DNA of 42,695 nucleotides from Robiginitomaculum sp. (GTDB lineage Bacteria > Pseudomonadota > Alphaproteobacteria > Caulobacterales > Maricaulaceae): NCBI GenBank assembly GCA_002733905.1, contig NVXK01000009.1:110479-153173 (forward strand), written 5' to 3'. The position numbers and the translations under genes were made by a program. Position 1 is the first letter of the stretch; each line of letters starts with the position of its first letter. Positions 7,697-16,459 of this stretch are shown piece by piece. Under the pieces are notes generated by a model. It saw nothing but the letters and a program-made list of their open reading frames with translations, had not been told where the DNA came from and ran no database searches.

Positions 7697-8380
7697 ATGG
7701 GAATTTTTTCACGCATGGGCGACATCATCAATTCCAATCTAAATTCAATGATTGAAAAAGCAGAAAATCCAGAAAAGATTGCACGCCTTATCATTCAAGA
7801 AATGGAAGACACACTTGTCGAAGTTCGGACATCTGCTGCACGTAATATTGCAGAGAAAAAAGAATTGAAGCGCAAAGCAGAAGCTTATGAAATACGTGCA
7901 AGCGAATGGGGTGCAAAGGCTGAACTGGCTCTTGGTAAAGACCGTGAAGACTTGGCACGTGGCGCGGTAAGTGCTAAACAACAAGCAGAGCAAATGGCGA
8001 CTGTGGTGCGTAAAGAAATTGAAATTTTGGACGAAGCCGTTGCAAAGGCTGACTCTGATTTGGGTAAGTTACAATCGAAATTAGACGAAGCAAAAGCAAA
8101 ACATAAAGCGTTGACGATGCGTGGTACGGTTGCTGGCAACCAAATTAAAATGCGCACACATATGACATCAAACAAAGTGGATGATGCGTTGGCGCGTTAT
8201 GAACGCATGGAACGTAAAGTTGACGAGCTAGAAGCACATGTTGAAGCTTTTGACCTTGGTAATGGTAAATCATTGGAAAGCCAATTTGCGGAACTTGAAG
8301 CGGATGAGTCTGTTGAGGCTGAATTGGAAGCTCTTAAAAAGAGCATTAGCAAGACAACTAAAAAAGTTGCATCTAAATAA
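7697..8380 (+). CDS. pspA: Phage shock protein A (PspA/IM30 family)
   Basis: A 227-residue almost fully helical coiled-coil protein of normal length. It opens with the amphipathic membrane-sensing helix MGIFSRMGDIINSNLNSMIE and continues with the family sequence EKAENPEKIARLIIQEMEDTLVEVR. There is a central KAKHKALTMRGTVAG and an acidic C-terminus (ESQFAELEADESVEAELEAL). PspA binds PspF in the resting state and moves to the stressed inner membrane, where it oligomerises and helps retain proton-motive force. It has a good ribosome binding site (ACTAGGAGACTAAA) and is followed by pspB 41 bp later. Confidence 0.97.
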   Translation: MGIFSRMGDIINSNLNSMIEKAENPEKIARLIIQEMEDTLVEVRTSAARNIAEKKELKRKAEAYEIRASEWGAKAELALGKDREDLARGAVSAKQQAEQMATVVRKEIEILDEAVAKADSDLGKLQSKLDEAKAKHKALTMRGTVAGNQIKMRTHMTSNKVDDALARYERMERKVDELEAHVEAFDLGNGKSLESQFAELEADESVEAELEALKKSISKTTKKVASK

Positions 8381-8421
8381 GTCCGACATAACGTCTAATA
8401 TTATAAGAGAGAGAAAAAATT

Positions 8422-8670
8422 ATGGCTGCAGAAACTTTAGCTTTGATGATCCCAATTGTTGCCATTGTCGGCGGCATTGGGGCGGGCGTAATCAAGTCTT
8501 ACTTCTCGCACAAAGAGCGGATGATGGGACATATGAGTGAAGATCAAATGGCGGAACTAGAGCGCATGTCGCGTATCGCAGACATCCTCGATCAGAGGGT
8601 CAAGGTTGTTGAATCAATACTTGATGATGAAGTTCCAAATTGGAGAGAGCAAAATGACAAAACGATATAA
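8422..8670 (+). CDS. pspB: Phage shock protein B
   Basis: An 82-residue protein with one N-terminal membrane segment (about residues 5-27) followed by a charged cytoplasmic helix (SYFSHKERMMGHMSEDQMAE). It ends with ILDDEVPNWREQ, matching the PspB pattern including the conserved W-R near the end. PspB and PspC act together at the inner membrane to relieve PspA inhibition of PspF. The gene overlaps pspC by 17 bp. Confidence 0.92.
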   Translation: MAAETLALMIPIVAIVGGIGAGVIKSYFSHKERMMGHMSEDQMAELERMSRIADILDQRVKVVESILDDEVPNWREQNDKTI

Positions 8671-9124
8671 AAGTAAATACCACAGAATGAGTAATGACAC
8701 GAACTGGGACGGTTCAGATGATGGTTATCAATATGCTAGCGAAGGCAAGAAACGTCTTCGTCGTAATAAAATAGACGGTATATTTGGCGGTGTTTGTGCG
8801 GGACTTGGTGACTATTTCGATATTGATCCGATTGTTGTGCGTATCGCGTATGTCCTCAGTATTTTGTTTTTGGGTGTGCCGTTATTTATCTACTTTATTT
8901 TGTGGATATTCATTCCAAGTGATAAACGTGCGCCTTACCGTCGTGAATATAGACAGGCGCGTAAAGCGTATCGTAAGAACCCAGCTAAACCGGTGTCAAC
9001 GGCGACATACCGTGACGTTAAAGGTAAGTTTCGTTCATTAGAAACACGCCTACAAGATATGGAAAAGTCTATCACGTCGAGTGAATGGCAATTACGTCGC
9101 GATTTTCGTGAGTTAGATACTTAA
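8654..9124 (+). CDS. pspC: Phage shock protein C (PspC-domain membrane protein)
   Basis: A 156-residue protein from ATG 8654, placed inside the end of pspB behind GGAGAGAGCAAA. Residues 32-55 carry the PspC signature (KKRLRRNKIDGIFGGVCAGL, then GDYFDIDP). A hydrophobic hairpin or long membrane helix follows at about 61-87, then a basic stretch. A short coiled coil occupies about 127-152 (FRSLETRLQDMEKSI). This is the usual PspC plan. The frame extends to 8606, but the upstream codons are only the end of pspB read in another frame. Last gene before the terminator at 9151. Confidence 0.93.
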   Translation: MTKRYKSKYHRMSNDTNWDGSDDGYQYASEGKKRLRRNKIDGIFGGVCAGLGDYFDIDPIVVRIAYVLSILFLGVPLFIYFILWIFIPSDKRAPYRREYRQARKAYRKNPAKPVSTATYRDVKGKFRSLETRLQDMEKSITSSEWQLRRDFRELDT

Positions 9125-9150
9125 AATTTACGAGCCCCCCCGAAAAAGTT

Positions 9151-9180
9151 GAACCGGACATAAATCCGGTTCATTTTTTA
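9151..9180 (+). terminator. Rho-independent terminator after pspC
   Basis: A perfect 8-bp stem GAACCGGA/TCCGGTTC (loop 9159-9164) is followed by ATTTTTT. It closes the pspABC transcription unit; read-through would be needed to reach the 9202 gene. Confidence 0.88.
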
Positions 9181-9201
9181 AATCAAATAGAGAGAAATAA
9201 A

Positions 9202-9417
9202 ATGATTGGCAAAGCAATAATCATAAGCGTAATGGGTACAGGTTTGCTCGGCACGGGTGCAAGTGTTGGCACACCAACTGGTATTGAAATCGCCGCAGGC
9301 CCTCTGCATATTGAAAGTGGCAACGGGAAAATTTTTAACGCCCGTTTTGATAACGGTTCCGGAATATCTTTGACCATCACGCTCAAAGATGAGCGTAATT
9401 TAATTTTAAAATTTTGA
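9202..9417 (+). CDS. Small exported protein, paralogue of the next gene (71 aa)
   Basis: A 71-residue protein opening with a short hydrophobic signal-like segment (MIGKAIIISVMGTGLLGTGA). A beta-rich tail follows (EIAAGPLHIESGNGKIF ... GISLTITLKDERNLILKF). The ribosome binding site is ATAGAGAGAAAT, the same style as in the psp genes. It is clearly related to the 9468 product: both have KA-[IV]-IISVM-x-TG-x-LG, then GP-[LI]-x-IES, then ITF/ITL-KD-[ED]-R near the end. Family unknown to me. Position 77 bp after pspC suggests a role in the same envelope-stress response, but the terminator between them weakens that. Confidence 0.7.
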   Translation: MIGKAIIISVMGTGLLGTGASVGTPTGIEIAAGPLHIESGNGKIFNARFDNGSGISLTITLKDERNLILKF

Positions 9418-9421
9418 CATA

Positions 9422-9437
9422 AACGACATTTGTCGTT
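9422..9437 (+). terminator. Short intergenic hairpin between the small paralogues
   Basis: AACGAC-ATTT-GTCGTT immediately after the 9202 gene, followed by ATTTAAT. It is a weak terminator or mRNA-processing hairpin. Confidence 0.4.
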
Positions 9438-9467
9438 ATTTAATGTGGTGAGTAAAAGAGAGATGCC

Positions 9468-9719
9468 ATGTTCGTGAAAGCAGTTATAATTAGCGTAATG
9501 AGTACGGGGATGTTGGGAGCAAGTGTAAATGTTGTTGAGACAAAAACGCTAAATCATCCGAATATGTTTCTGATTGGCGTCGAAATGAGTGTCGGCCCAA
9601 TACGTATAGAAAGTGCAGGGGTTAAGGGCAGAGGTTTCACAGTTTATATGGAAAGCCATACACAGATGATAATCACATTTATATTCAAAGATGATCATCG
9701 TGTTAAAATAAAATTATAG
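9468..9719 (+). CDS. Small exported protein, paralogue of the preceding gene (83 aa)
   Basis: An 83-residue protein with an N-terminal hydrophobic segment (MFVKAVIISVMSTGMLGASV) and a beta-rich C-terminus (GVEMSVGPIRIESAGVKG ... MIITFIFKDDHRVKIKL). Compared with the 9202 product it carries an insert of about ten residues (TKTLNHPNMF) after the signal. The shared pattern across the whole length indicates tandem duplication followed by divergence. The ribosome binding site is AAAGAGAGATGCC. No recognised domain. The GP-x-x-IES motif is loosely like the start of the neighbouring GIN-domain protein (TLRIENFIGTLDL), so all three may be variants of one beta fold. Confidence 0.68.
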   Translation: MFVKAVIISVMSTGMLGASVNVVETKTLNHPNMFLIGVEMSVGPIRIESAGVKGRGFTVYMESHTQMIITFIFKDDHRVKIKL

Positions 9720-9777
9720 CGGCGCATTGTTACCCCCTAAAAAAACAAATTAACAAATATATAAAGAGAGAAACCTT

Positions 9778-10749
9778 ATGACGAAATTTATGACAGTCCT
9801 ACTAAGTGCCACAACTCTTGCTTTGTTTGCAAGCCCGGCAATGGCGGCAGATAGCCCAACCTTACGTATTGAAAACTTTATTGGTACGCTTGATTTAGTG
9901 AATAGCACGGGTTCAAAAATCTCTGTGCAGGACGCAGACGGTGCATCAATAGATGTACACGGTGATGGTGTAACGATTGATGATGGTGTGGAAATTAAAA
10001 ATACGCATTGCAAATCCAGCAAATCAAATATCAAGATTGGCATGGGAAGCTGGAAAGTTTTGAAACGCTCAGGTGGTTACAAAGATCTCAATACATACCC
10101 AAAGCTAAAAATAACTGCGCCTGAGAATACTCATCTTATTATTACCAACTCTGTGATTTTTGGGGATGTTGAAAATTTAGGCTCAGCGGAAATTCATATA
10201 CGTTCTTGTGGTGATTTGGAAATTGGAGATGTTGCTGGCGAAGTTGGCCTTTATATCTCTGGTTCGGGTGATCTAGATATTGGCGACACTGGCCCTGCTA
10301 CGATACGTATTTCAGGGAGTGGGGATGTTGAAGCTGGTGATTTTGTCAGCGCTGATATTCGTGTCTCTGGTAGTGGTGATCTCGACGCAGGTGACATAGC
10401 TGGTTTTGTACGTATAGCAAGTTCTGGTGCAGGTGATATTGAACTGGAACACCTTGGCAATGGATTAGAGTATTCAGGTTCGGGCGCGAGTGATCTCCGC
10501 ATTAAGTCTGTCTCTGGTGGTGATTTGATTATCCATGCCAGTGGTAGCGGTGACGTAGATATTAAAAAAGGCAGCGTTGATAAACTTGACATTCGTGCGT
10601 CTGGTGCGAGTGATGTGAGATATGGCGGTACTTCTAACAGTGCCGAGGCACGTGCAAGCGGCGCAAGCGATGTGTATATGCATGCGCCATCAGGACATTT
10701 GCATACTTCCGATAGTGGTGCAGGTGATGTTCACGTAAAAGGCCGCTAA
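9778..10749 (+). CDS. Exported GIN-domain (DUF2807-type) beta-repeat protein
   Basis: A 323-residue protein with a cleavable signal peptide (LFASPAMAADS, cleavage about residue 23). From about residue 140 to the end it consists of short beta-repeat units of the form [IV]-x-[IVA]-SGSGD-[LV]-x-[AIV]-GD, for example SGSGDLDIGD and SGSGDVEAGD. This is the pattern of the GIN or 'auto-transporter adhesin head' domain, which forms a beta-solenoid. Such proteins are often found near PspC-domain or envelope-stress genes; function is not established. The ribosome binding site AAAGAGAGAAACC resembles those of the two small genes upstream. It is probably periplasmic or surface-located, with no C-terminal anchor. 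Stem-loops follow at 10795-10834 and 10840-10879. Confidence 0.85.
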   Translation: MTKFMTVLLSATTLALFASPAMAADSPTLRIENFIGTLDLVNSTGSKISVQDADGASIDVHGDGVTIDDGVEIKNTHCKSSKSNIKIGMGSWKVLKRSGGYKDLNTYPKLKITAPENTHLIITNSVIFGDVENLGSAEIHIRSCGDLEIGDVAGEVGLYISGSGDLDIGDTGPATIRISGSGDVEAGDFVSADIRVSGSGDLDAGDIAGFVRIASSGAGDIELEHLGNGLEYSGSGASDLRIKSVSGGDLIIHASGSGDVDIKKGSVDKLDIRASGASDVRYGGTSNSAEARASGASDVYMHAPSGHLHTSDSGAGDVHVKGR

Positions 10750-10794
10750 ATATTTCAGCCGTTTGGTCCACGGCAAATTTAACCCAACCCCCAA

Positions 10795-10834
10795 ATAACA
10801 TATACCTCCTTCTCCGATGGGGGTATTATGTTAT
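10795..10834. terminator. Inverted repeat after the GIN gene
   Basis: ATAACATATACC (10795-10806) pairs with GGTATTATGTTAT (10822-10834) with one bulged base. It has no strong T-run, and may work together with the next hairpin between two convergent genes. Confidence 0.55.
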
Positions 10835-10839
10835 CAGAG

Positions 10840-10879
10840 TGCGCTCTGGATCTTGATTTCTCTCTCGCTCCAGAGCGCA
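10840..10879. terminator. Bidirectional stem-loop between GIN gene and mnmC
   Basis: A perfect 11-bp stem TGCGCTCTGGA/TCCAGAGCGCA with an 18-nt loop lies directly between the convergent GIN and mnmC genes, ending one base before the mnmC stop. T-rich sequence on the plus side is modest (TTCATTT). Confidence 0.65.
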
Positions 10880-10880
10880 T

Positions 10881-12707
10881 TCATTTCGGTGTGAACCGTA
10901 ATTGTGTTTCCGAACAAAGAGGGGATGGTTCAGCGAGGTTTTGACACACAAGGGCTTCTCCCAGTAAAGGCGCCATCATAAAACCCCGCGCTCCTAACCC
11001 ACTCATGACAAATATACCTTCATCATTTTGATACGCGATTGGCAATGTATCATGTGTTGTGACCCGTATGGATGCCCGTGCTTGCCATTGTATAGGGACA
11101 AGGGTTTGAGCAATGAGAGCTTCGTATTGTGCAATATTGGCCAGCGTGTCTTCTGGACGAATATCTATATCATAGCCGTTCTCAATATGGGTATGAGTTG
11201 CCCCTAGTAATATCCCGTTTTTATAAGGTGCGGCATATCCGCTATAGATAAGTGATGCGTGCGGAATACAATCGCTGTCCCCCCAAGAAATTTGCCCACG
11301 TATGAAACGTATTTTTGTTGATGTGAATTTTTGAACATTCGCACCGACACATAAAAACACGCTTTGCGATTTGGCTATGCAGATATTGTCATTATCATAT
11401 ATGTGCCAGACCCCACCAATTTTTTCGAGACGCTCAACTGTGGCTTCAAGGCGTTGGCATTTTGATGTCCAAGATTGGATGATAGACTTGGGTTCAATCA
11501 AAAGTGCGTTTTGAAAATATAGACCTGTCATATTGTCTTCGAGACTTAATCCCGTTTTATCTTTGATACCAATATGATCGAGGGCTTGCATTTGGTCAGG
11601 TGGTAATACTTGCTGTGTGAGCAGTTTCACAAACCGCTTTCTCTCGGCTTCTGATTTCGCAATTTGAGTGATGCCTGTTTGTAGTGGAGGATGTGTTTGC
11701 GTGTATTGGGTAAGGGCGTATAGGTAAGCCGATAAAAAGAACCGTGATTCAGGTCTATCTTGTAAGTCGAGGCGCGGCATGACGAGCGCCGCAGGGTTGC
11801 CACTGGCGGCGCTGTCTAAATTGGGTTCTGGGTCTATCAAAAGAGGTGTAACACCGCGCCGTGCAAATGCACGGGCAATCGACGCTCCTGCTATGCCGCC
11901 GCCAATAATTATGGGTTGGGTCGAGGTGGGCGTGTTTGCGGAGCTGTCTGTGTTTGTGCCTGTATAGGTCGCTTCTAACCGTTCACGTTTTTTGCCAAAC
12001 CCGGGTTTCTTTTCGACGTGAAATCCAGCCTCTGCAAGGCCGTGTCTTACATGGCTTGCGACTGTAAATGTACCGAGGCGCGCGCCAATGTGTGAACGTT
12101 GTGCAAGGCGAGTAAATATTTCTTGTGACCACATGTCTGGGTTTTTTGACGGTGAAAACCCGTCTAAAAACCAAGCATGCATTTTGAAATCCATGACCGA
12201 GAGGGCGGATCGAGCTTGCATATGGTAAAGGGTCAATGTGACATTGCCAAAATGAAGGCGGTGAACGCCTTTTACTTGCCCGGGCCAATTTGCAATTAGT
12301 TGCGCGGCAAAAAGGGCAAGGCTTGGCCAATGTGCGAGGGCTTTGGCTAAATCTTCTTTCGTCCAAGGATAGGCTTCTATGGAGATAAAGTGAAGGCGTG
12401 CATTTTTAGGCGCTGCGTCACTGTTCATAGAATCTAGCCAGAGCGCCCATGTGGCCAGAAAATTGAGACCCGAGCCAAAACCAAGTTCGCAAATGGTAAA
12501 GGGCTGAAGGTTAGGGGCGTGTTCAAGCCATGCTTGTGGTAAATGACAGCCTTGAAAAAATACGGCGGCGGTTTCCTCTTTGCCGCCGTCTACGGAAAAG
12601 TATATATCATCATATTCATGTGAGGCAGGTGTGCCCTCTCGTGACCAATCAAGTGTCGGCGAAGGTGTCGCAGTCAGGAGGGGAAGGGGATTGTTTTTTG
12701 TCGACAT
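10881..12707 (-). CDS. mnmC: Bifunctional tRNA 5-methylaminomethyl-2-thiouridine biosynthesis protein MnmC
   Basis: A 608-residue two-domain enzyme. The N-terminal methyltransferase domain has ELGFGSGLNF (residues 74-83) and WFLDGFSPSKNPDMW, the DGF-x-P-x-x-NP-x-[ML]W signature. The C-terminal FAD-dependent oxidase begins with IIIGGGIAGASIARAFARRG (about residue 265) and ends with the glycine-rich VMSGLGARGFMMAPLLGE. MnmC removes the carboxymethyl group of cmnm5(s2)U34 in tRNA and then methylates the amine to give mnm5(s2)U. Length is typical. It follows the GH5 gene on the same strand by 24 bp; the pairing has no obvious functional logic. Confidence 0.95.
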   Translation of the reverse strand: MSTKNNPLPLLTATPSPTLDWSREGTPASHEYDDIYFSVDGGKEETAAVFFQGCHLPQAWLEHAPNLQPFTICELGFGSGLNFLATWALWLDSMNSDAAPKNARLHFISIEAYPWTKEDLAKALAHWPSLALFAAQLIANWPGQVKGVHRLHFGNVTLTLYHMQARSALSVMDFKMHAWFLDGFSPSKNPDMWSQEIFTRLAQRSHIGARLGTFTVASHVRHGLAEAGFHVEKKPGFGKKRERLEATYTGTNTDSSANTPTSTQPIIIGGGIAGASIARAFARRGVTPLLIDPEPNLDSAASGNPAALVMPRLDLQDRPESRFFLSAYLYALTQYTQTHPPLQTGITQIAKSEAERKRFVKLLTQQVLPPDQMQALDHIGIKDKTGLSLEDNMTGLYFQNALLIEPKSIIQSWTSKCQRLEATVERLEKIGGVWHIYDNDNICIAKSQSVFLCVGANVQKFTSTKIRFIRGQISWGDSDCIPHASLIYSGYAAPYKNGILLGATHTHIENGYDIDIRPEDTLANIAQYEALIAQTLVPIQWQARASIRVTTHDTLPIAYQNDEGIFVMSGLGARGFMMAPLLGEALVCQNLAEPSPLCSETQLRFTPK

Positions 12708-12731
12708 AAAGAGTGGCCTAGTGGCTGTGGC

Positions 12732-13994
12732 CTAACGCCCCATCAAAGCATTAAGAGATCCTGGTAGCCATGTTTCTTTTTGCAAATCATAAGTTTTAAA
12801 CGCGCCGACAAAGTCCCATGCACACCAGCTAAATCCGCTTGCCTCTAGGGCTTGGCGGTGGGCTTTGACCCATTGATTGCGTTGGGCGAGGGGGACTTTG
12901 TCGATCACGCCAAATTCCCCGACAAATATAGGTAGGCCAGATGCTTTGGCAAAGGCGCGTGCGCGTGCGAAGCTTTTTTGCATTTCTTGAAAATCTGCTT
13001 GTGACCCCCACTGCACGCCAACAGGCTGTACAGGGTTTTCCCATTCTGCACCTTGATGGGTGAATTTATGAGGGCCGTAATAATGGAATGTGGCGACGAG
13101 ATTGTTGTCGCGTGGCCATTTGACAGTTTCCATTGTTTCTAAATGATTCCAAGGTTCACCGCCGATAATGATTTTACGTGTCGGGTTATGCTGGCGAATA
13201 ATGGGAACAAGTTTGGCATAGAGGGCGTTCATATGGTTTGTGTCGATACTTCCCATTGGCTCGTTCAAAAGCTCGAAATACACATTTTCAGGGGCGTTGG
13301 CGAAGGCGAGGGATATCTGTTTCCAAAAACTGAGCAGTCGCGCTTCATGACCCGCAGGATTGTCCATGAGTTTGCGGTAGTGATGCACGTCGATAATCAC
13401 GCCAAGACCATTTTGCTGGGCTTGGCCAACAAGTGTTTGCACACGGCGCATAAAGCTTGGGTCAATGGTATAGGGTGGCCGCGTGGATGCATGTTTTGAC
13501 CAACGAATAGGAATGCGGACTGTGTCGAACCTTGCATTGGCAATAATGCGAAAATCTTTGGCCCGAATTGTATAGCCCCATTCGCCTTCACGAGGGGCTT
13601 CGAGAGCATTGCCAAGGTTCATACACCGCTTGACCCGAAATGGTGTGCGTGGGGCCAGAGCGCGTGTTACGGGTTGAGGCTTGAACTGAACGTGCTGCCG
13701 TGGTTGCATCTGGGCATGCTGTATAGGTACAGATTTTTGTGTTTGCGTTTTTATTGTGTTCGGTGTGTGAAATTTAGCTTGTGTTTGCAGTGTTTCTCGG
13801 GCTTGTGCACGCCTTGTCATAGGGTTTGTTTTGTGTGTTTGTGTGATTCTTATTGTATGTTTAGGGCTTTGCTTTTGCGTATTATGTTGTCCCACGGGCA
13901 TTTGCTCATCCACAAGCGCTGCTTCGGTGGGTTCACAGCCACTAAGTGCAAGTAGGTTGAGGGTTATAAGGCTTGTAAATACTATGTTTTTCAT
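12732..13994 (-). CDS. Glycoside hydrolase family 5 lipoprotein (cellulase-like)
   Basis: A 420-residue protein with a lipoprotein signal (LLALSGC, Cys20). A low-complexity Gln/Thr/Lys-rich linker spans roughly residues 31-115, and a GH5 catalytic domain runs from RCMNLGNALEAP (about 123) to the end. Catalytic residues are visible: acid/base Glu245 in ELLNEPMG and nucleophile Glu360 in FVGEFGV. Other conserved spots are RIPIRW, IIDVHHY and ATFHYYGPHKF. Family members cut beta-glucans, mannans or similar polysaccharides; the target is not resolved. The linker would hold the enzyme away from the membrane. The linker bases are CA/TG-biased, which is why several spurious frames appear there. Confidence 0.9.
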   Translation of the reverse strand: MKNIVFTSLITLNLLALSGCEPTEAALVDEQMPVGQHNTQKQSPKHTIRITQTHKTNPMTRRAQARETLQTQAKFHTPNTIKTQTQKSVPIQHAQMQPRQHVQFKPQPVTRALAPRTPFRVKRCMNLGNALEAPREGEWGYTIRAKDFRIIANARFDTVRIPIRWSKHASTRPPYTIDPSFMRRVQTLVGQAQQNGLGVIIDVHHYRKLMDNPAGHEARLLSFWKQISLAFANAPENVYFELLNEPMGSIDTNHMNALYAKLVPIIRQHNPTRKIIIGGEPWNHLETMETVKWPRDNNLVATFHYYGPHKFTHQGAEWENPVQPVGVQWGSQADFQEMQKSFARARAFAKASGLPIFVGEFGVIDKVPLAQRNQWVKAHRQALEASGFSWCAWDFVGAFKTYDLQKETWLPGSLNALMGR

Positions 13995-14155
13995 AACTAG
14001 AATGCCGTTTTAAATCCTATTTGACCTGCTGAGTGTAAAAAATACAGGTTTTCAAAGCAGACTTTACTATTGGAACTTGAACATAGGATTAAACCTTGTC
14101 ACAAAGAGCCGCATAAATGCTACGTATATACTGCGTGGATTATAAAAGGACAATT

Positions 14156-14677
14156 ATGTTGAAAACTGCTTATTCATTGCTGTTGTCGCCTAAAGGGCGG
14201 ATCGGGCGCGCGCCATTTGGTATTGGTGTTTTGTTTCTGTGCGCTTTGTGGGCATTGCAGCATTTTGTAATCTACCCAATGCTGGGTACAGGTATGGCGA
14301 ATTTTTATATTGCACCAATTTTGTTTTTTCTCGGCTTGCATATTATTTATTGTGTGTGCGGCAAACGCCTGCATGATTTAGGGCGCAGTAATTGGGCATT
14401 AATTGGTGTGTTTTGCTTATTATTTACTGTCATGATGATCGTGATTTTGAAATTTGGCGGGCTGGAATACTTCGATACCATTATGCAAAACCCAGAGAAA
14501 CAAGATGATCCTGAATTTATGCGCCAAGTTCATGCGACCTATCAAGATAACCTCGCTAAAAACTTACCGCAAAGCAGTTTTTTGATGTCAATTGTACCTG
14601 CATTATTCGCGCTTTGGCTCTTGCTTGCACCGGGACAAACTGGTGATAATCGCTACGGAAATCCACCGAGCACATAA
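14156..14677 (+). CDS. DUF805 inner-membrane protein (first of three)
   Basis: A 173-residue protein with four predicted membrane segments. The DUF805 hallmarks are present: SPKGRIGRAPFGIGVLFL at the start (family GR-x-x-R-x-x-[FY]), GKRLHDLGRSNWALIG in the middle (family KRLHDxGxSGW), and a C-terminal PGQTGDNRYGNPP (family G-x-x-G-x-NRYG). The frame is open from 14117, but ATG 14156 has AAAAGGA eight bases upstream. An acidic insert (NPEKQDDPEFMRQVHATYQD) separates segments three and four. Function of the family is unknown. It is followed 18 bp later by a related gene. Confidence 0.9.
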   Translation: MLKTAYSLLLSPKGRIGRAPFGIGVLFLCALWALQHFVIYPMLGTGMANFYIAPILFFLGLHIIYCVCGKRLHDLGRSNWALIGVFCLLFTVMMIVILKFGGLEYFDTIMQNPEKQDDPEFMRQVHATYQDNLAKNLPQSSFLMSIVPALFALWLLLAPGQTGDNRYGNPPST

Positions 14678-14695
14678 CAACTTTGATACGAGGAC

Positions 14696-15181
14696 ATGAT
14701 GGGAAATTTATTTCTTTCACCAAATGGTAAAATAGGTTCAGCTGAATTTATACGCGCAGGGTTTATTCTCATTCTTGTGGGGGCGGCACTGTCTGTACCA
14801 GGCAGTGTGAGTAAATCATTGGGCGTGTTATTTGGTCTGCTTACTTATTGTCTGGCTTTCCCATGGATTATTATTTGGGTTAAGCGGTTACGTACAGGCG
14901 ATAAATCGGGCTGGATGGTTATGGCCTATATGGCCATGTATTTCGCCTTTCTTGTGATTGGGGCCAGTATCGTTTTGATAGGATTTGGTGGCGAAGAATT
15001 TGTGGGGATTTTAAACGAAAAAATATCCAATGAAATTTCACAGACTGAATATATGGAACGCATAGAGGGGTTTAGTAAACAATTATTCTTGCCGCTCACC
15101 ATTTCAGGTCTGCTCGCAAGTCTGCTCACTCTTTTCATAGCTGACCGTGCTATCCCTCAATATGAAGGTGATACGCCTTAA
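14696..15181 (+). CDS. DUF805-like inner-membrane protein (second of three)
   Basis: A 161-residue, four-helix membrane protein, parallel to the preceding gene: SPNGKIGSAEFIRAGFIL at the start, KRLRTGDKSGWMVM in place of KRLHD-x-G-x-SGW, and an extracytoplasmic or loop insert before the last helix. It has lost the C-terminal NRYG motif and ends with AIPQYEGDTP, so it is a diverged family member. Start is at the first of two adjacent ATG codons, behind ACGAGGAC. Confidence 0.83.
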   Translation: MMGNLFLSPNGKIGSAEFIRAGFILILVGAALSVPGSVSKSLGVLFGLLTYCLAFPWIIIWVKRLRTGDKSGWMVMAYMAMYFAFLVIGASIVLIGFGGEEFVGILNEKISNEISQTEYMERIEGFSKQLFLPLTISGLLASLLTLFIADRAIPQYEGDTP

Positions 15182-15224
15182 GCGCCTTCGTGACAATTTC
15201 AGGTTTTACTGATAAGCTTTCGTA

Positions 15225-15794
15225 ATGAAATGGTTAAATTTATTCTTCAATCCACGTGGATGTATAGAAAATCGGCAATTTGGGATCGGGAGCCTTATCC
15301 TCATTCTCATTGTTTTGGTCATGAGTCTGTTGTGGTATTATTTTGTGACTCAGGATGTTGAAACGCGTAATTTTATCTTGATAAACACGCTGTTTAATGT
15401 TCGGCTGTGTCTTATATATCCGTTCTTTTGTGTGTTGGTCAAACGATTACATGCCTCTGGAAAAAGTGGCGTATGGGCAGTGCTGATAATTCTCCTTTTT
15501 CTTGTCTTAAGCTTTGTGGCCCAGAGCAGTATTACGGCATATTATATGTTAGACGAAGGCTATGTGGATGAAGTCCAAAAAATTGTGAAATATTATAAGG
15601 ATGAGAATATTGAACGTGATGTGTTAATGGAGCAATTGTGGCATCATAGACGACAAATGCTTGATAGGACTTACCTACCCGTCATTTGTGTGTATCTTCT
15701 GTTTCTCAGCATTGGGTGTGCTGCAGTAAGTCGGATGAAAATTAAACTCCAAAACAATAAATATAATGCAAATTATCTGAAGGCCTTTGACTAG
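15225..15794 (+). CDS. DUF805-like inner-membrane protein (third of three)
   Basis: A 189-residue protein with four predicted membrane segments. Its start [18 protein letters not shown] and middle [16 protein letters not shown] match the DUF805 pattern, and it carries an acidic or basic insert before the last segment. The C-terminus (INKY-type basic tail [16 protein letters not shown]) replaces the NRYG motif. Being next to two relatives, it probably arose by tandem duplication and is co-transcribed with them. Its stop codon overlaps the end of lipB on the other strand by 4 bp. Confidence 0.82.
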   Translation: MKWLNLFFNPRGCIENRQFGIGSLILILIVLVMSLLWYYFVTQDVETRNFILINTLFNVRLCLIYPFFCVLVKRLHASGKSGVWAVLIILLFLVLSFVAQSSITAYYMLDEGYVDEVQKIVKYYKDENIERDVLMEQLWHHRRQMLDRTYLPVICVYLLFLSIGCAAVSRMKIKLQNNKYNANYLKAFD

Positions 15795-16459
15795 TTTTCA
15801 ATCGGGCCAAATCGTTTTATAAAATTAGTTTTTAGGGCGACGTCAAGTTCAGTGATGCTAATTTTCACACCTAGCGCATGCATGCTCGTCACGCCATGTT
15901 CAGAAATACCGCAGGGGACAATGCCGCTAAAATGGCTAAGGTCTGGATTTACATTAATGGCAATACCGTGAAAGCTCACCCATTTGCGAATGCGAACGCC
16001 AAGAGCCGCAATTTTGGCTTCGCTCCCATCTGGCATATTGACCCATACACCGACACGCCCTGTGCGGCGTGCGCTCTCAATCCCGAAATCGGCGAGTGTG
16101 TCGATAATCAGGCTTTCAAGTCCACAGACATAGGCACGGACGTCACGCCCTCTGGTTTTTAAATCAAGCATGAAATAGCCAACACGTTGGCCAGGCCCAT
16201 GATAGGTATATTGCCCACCGCGCCCTGTTGTATAAACGGGAAATCTGTCAGGTGTGATAAGGTCGTTGGCATTGGCACTTGTGCCTGCGCTATACATGGC
16301 CTCGTGTTCTAACAACCAAACATGCTCAACCGCTTGCCCATTTGCAATGGATTGCACATGGGCCTCCATGCTTTCAACGGCGAACGGATAGTCCACACTC
16401 TTGGCACTTGTTTCCCAGATAACGGGGGTTGATGAATATAGGGGACTTGTTGTGTTCAT
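15791..16459 (-). CDS. lipB: Octanoyl-[acyl-carrier protein]:protein octanoyltransferase LipB
   Basis: A 222-residue LipB from ATG 16459. Motifs: [22 protein letters not shown] (the family RGG-x-x-TYHGPGQ), [32 protein letters not shown] with the catalytic lysine, and [16 protein letters not shown] with the catalytic cysteine. It transfers octanoyl from ACP to lipoyl domains in lipoic acid synthesis. The open frame extends to a TTG at 16558, with ATGs at 16537 and 16504. The 16459 start gives a length close to that of known LipB. Convergent with the DUF805 cluster. Confidence 0.94.
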   Translation of the reverse strand: MNTTSPLYSSTPVIWETSAKSVDYPFAVESMEAHVQSIANGQAVEHVWLLEHEAMYSAGTSANANDLITPDRFPVYTTGRGGQYTYHGPGQRVGYFMLDLKTRGRDVRAYVCGLESLIIDTLADFGIESARRTGRVGVWVNMPDGSEAKIAALGVRIRKWVSFHGIAINVNPDLSHFSGIVPCGISEHGVTSMHALGVKISITELDVALKTNFIKRFGPIEN

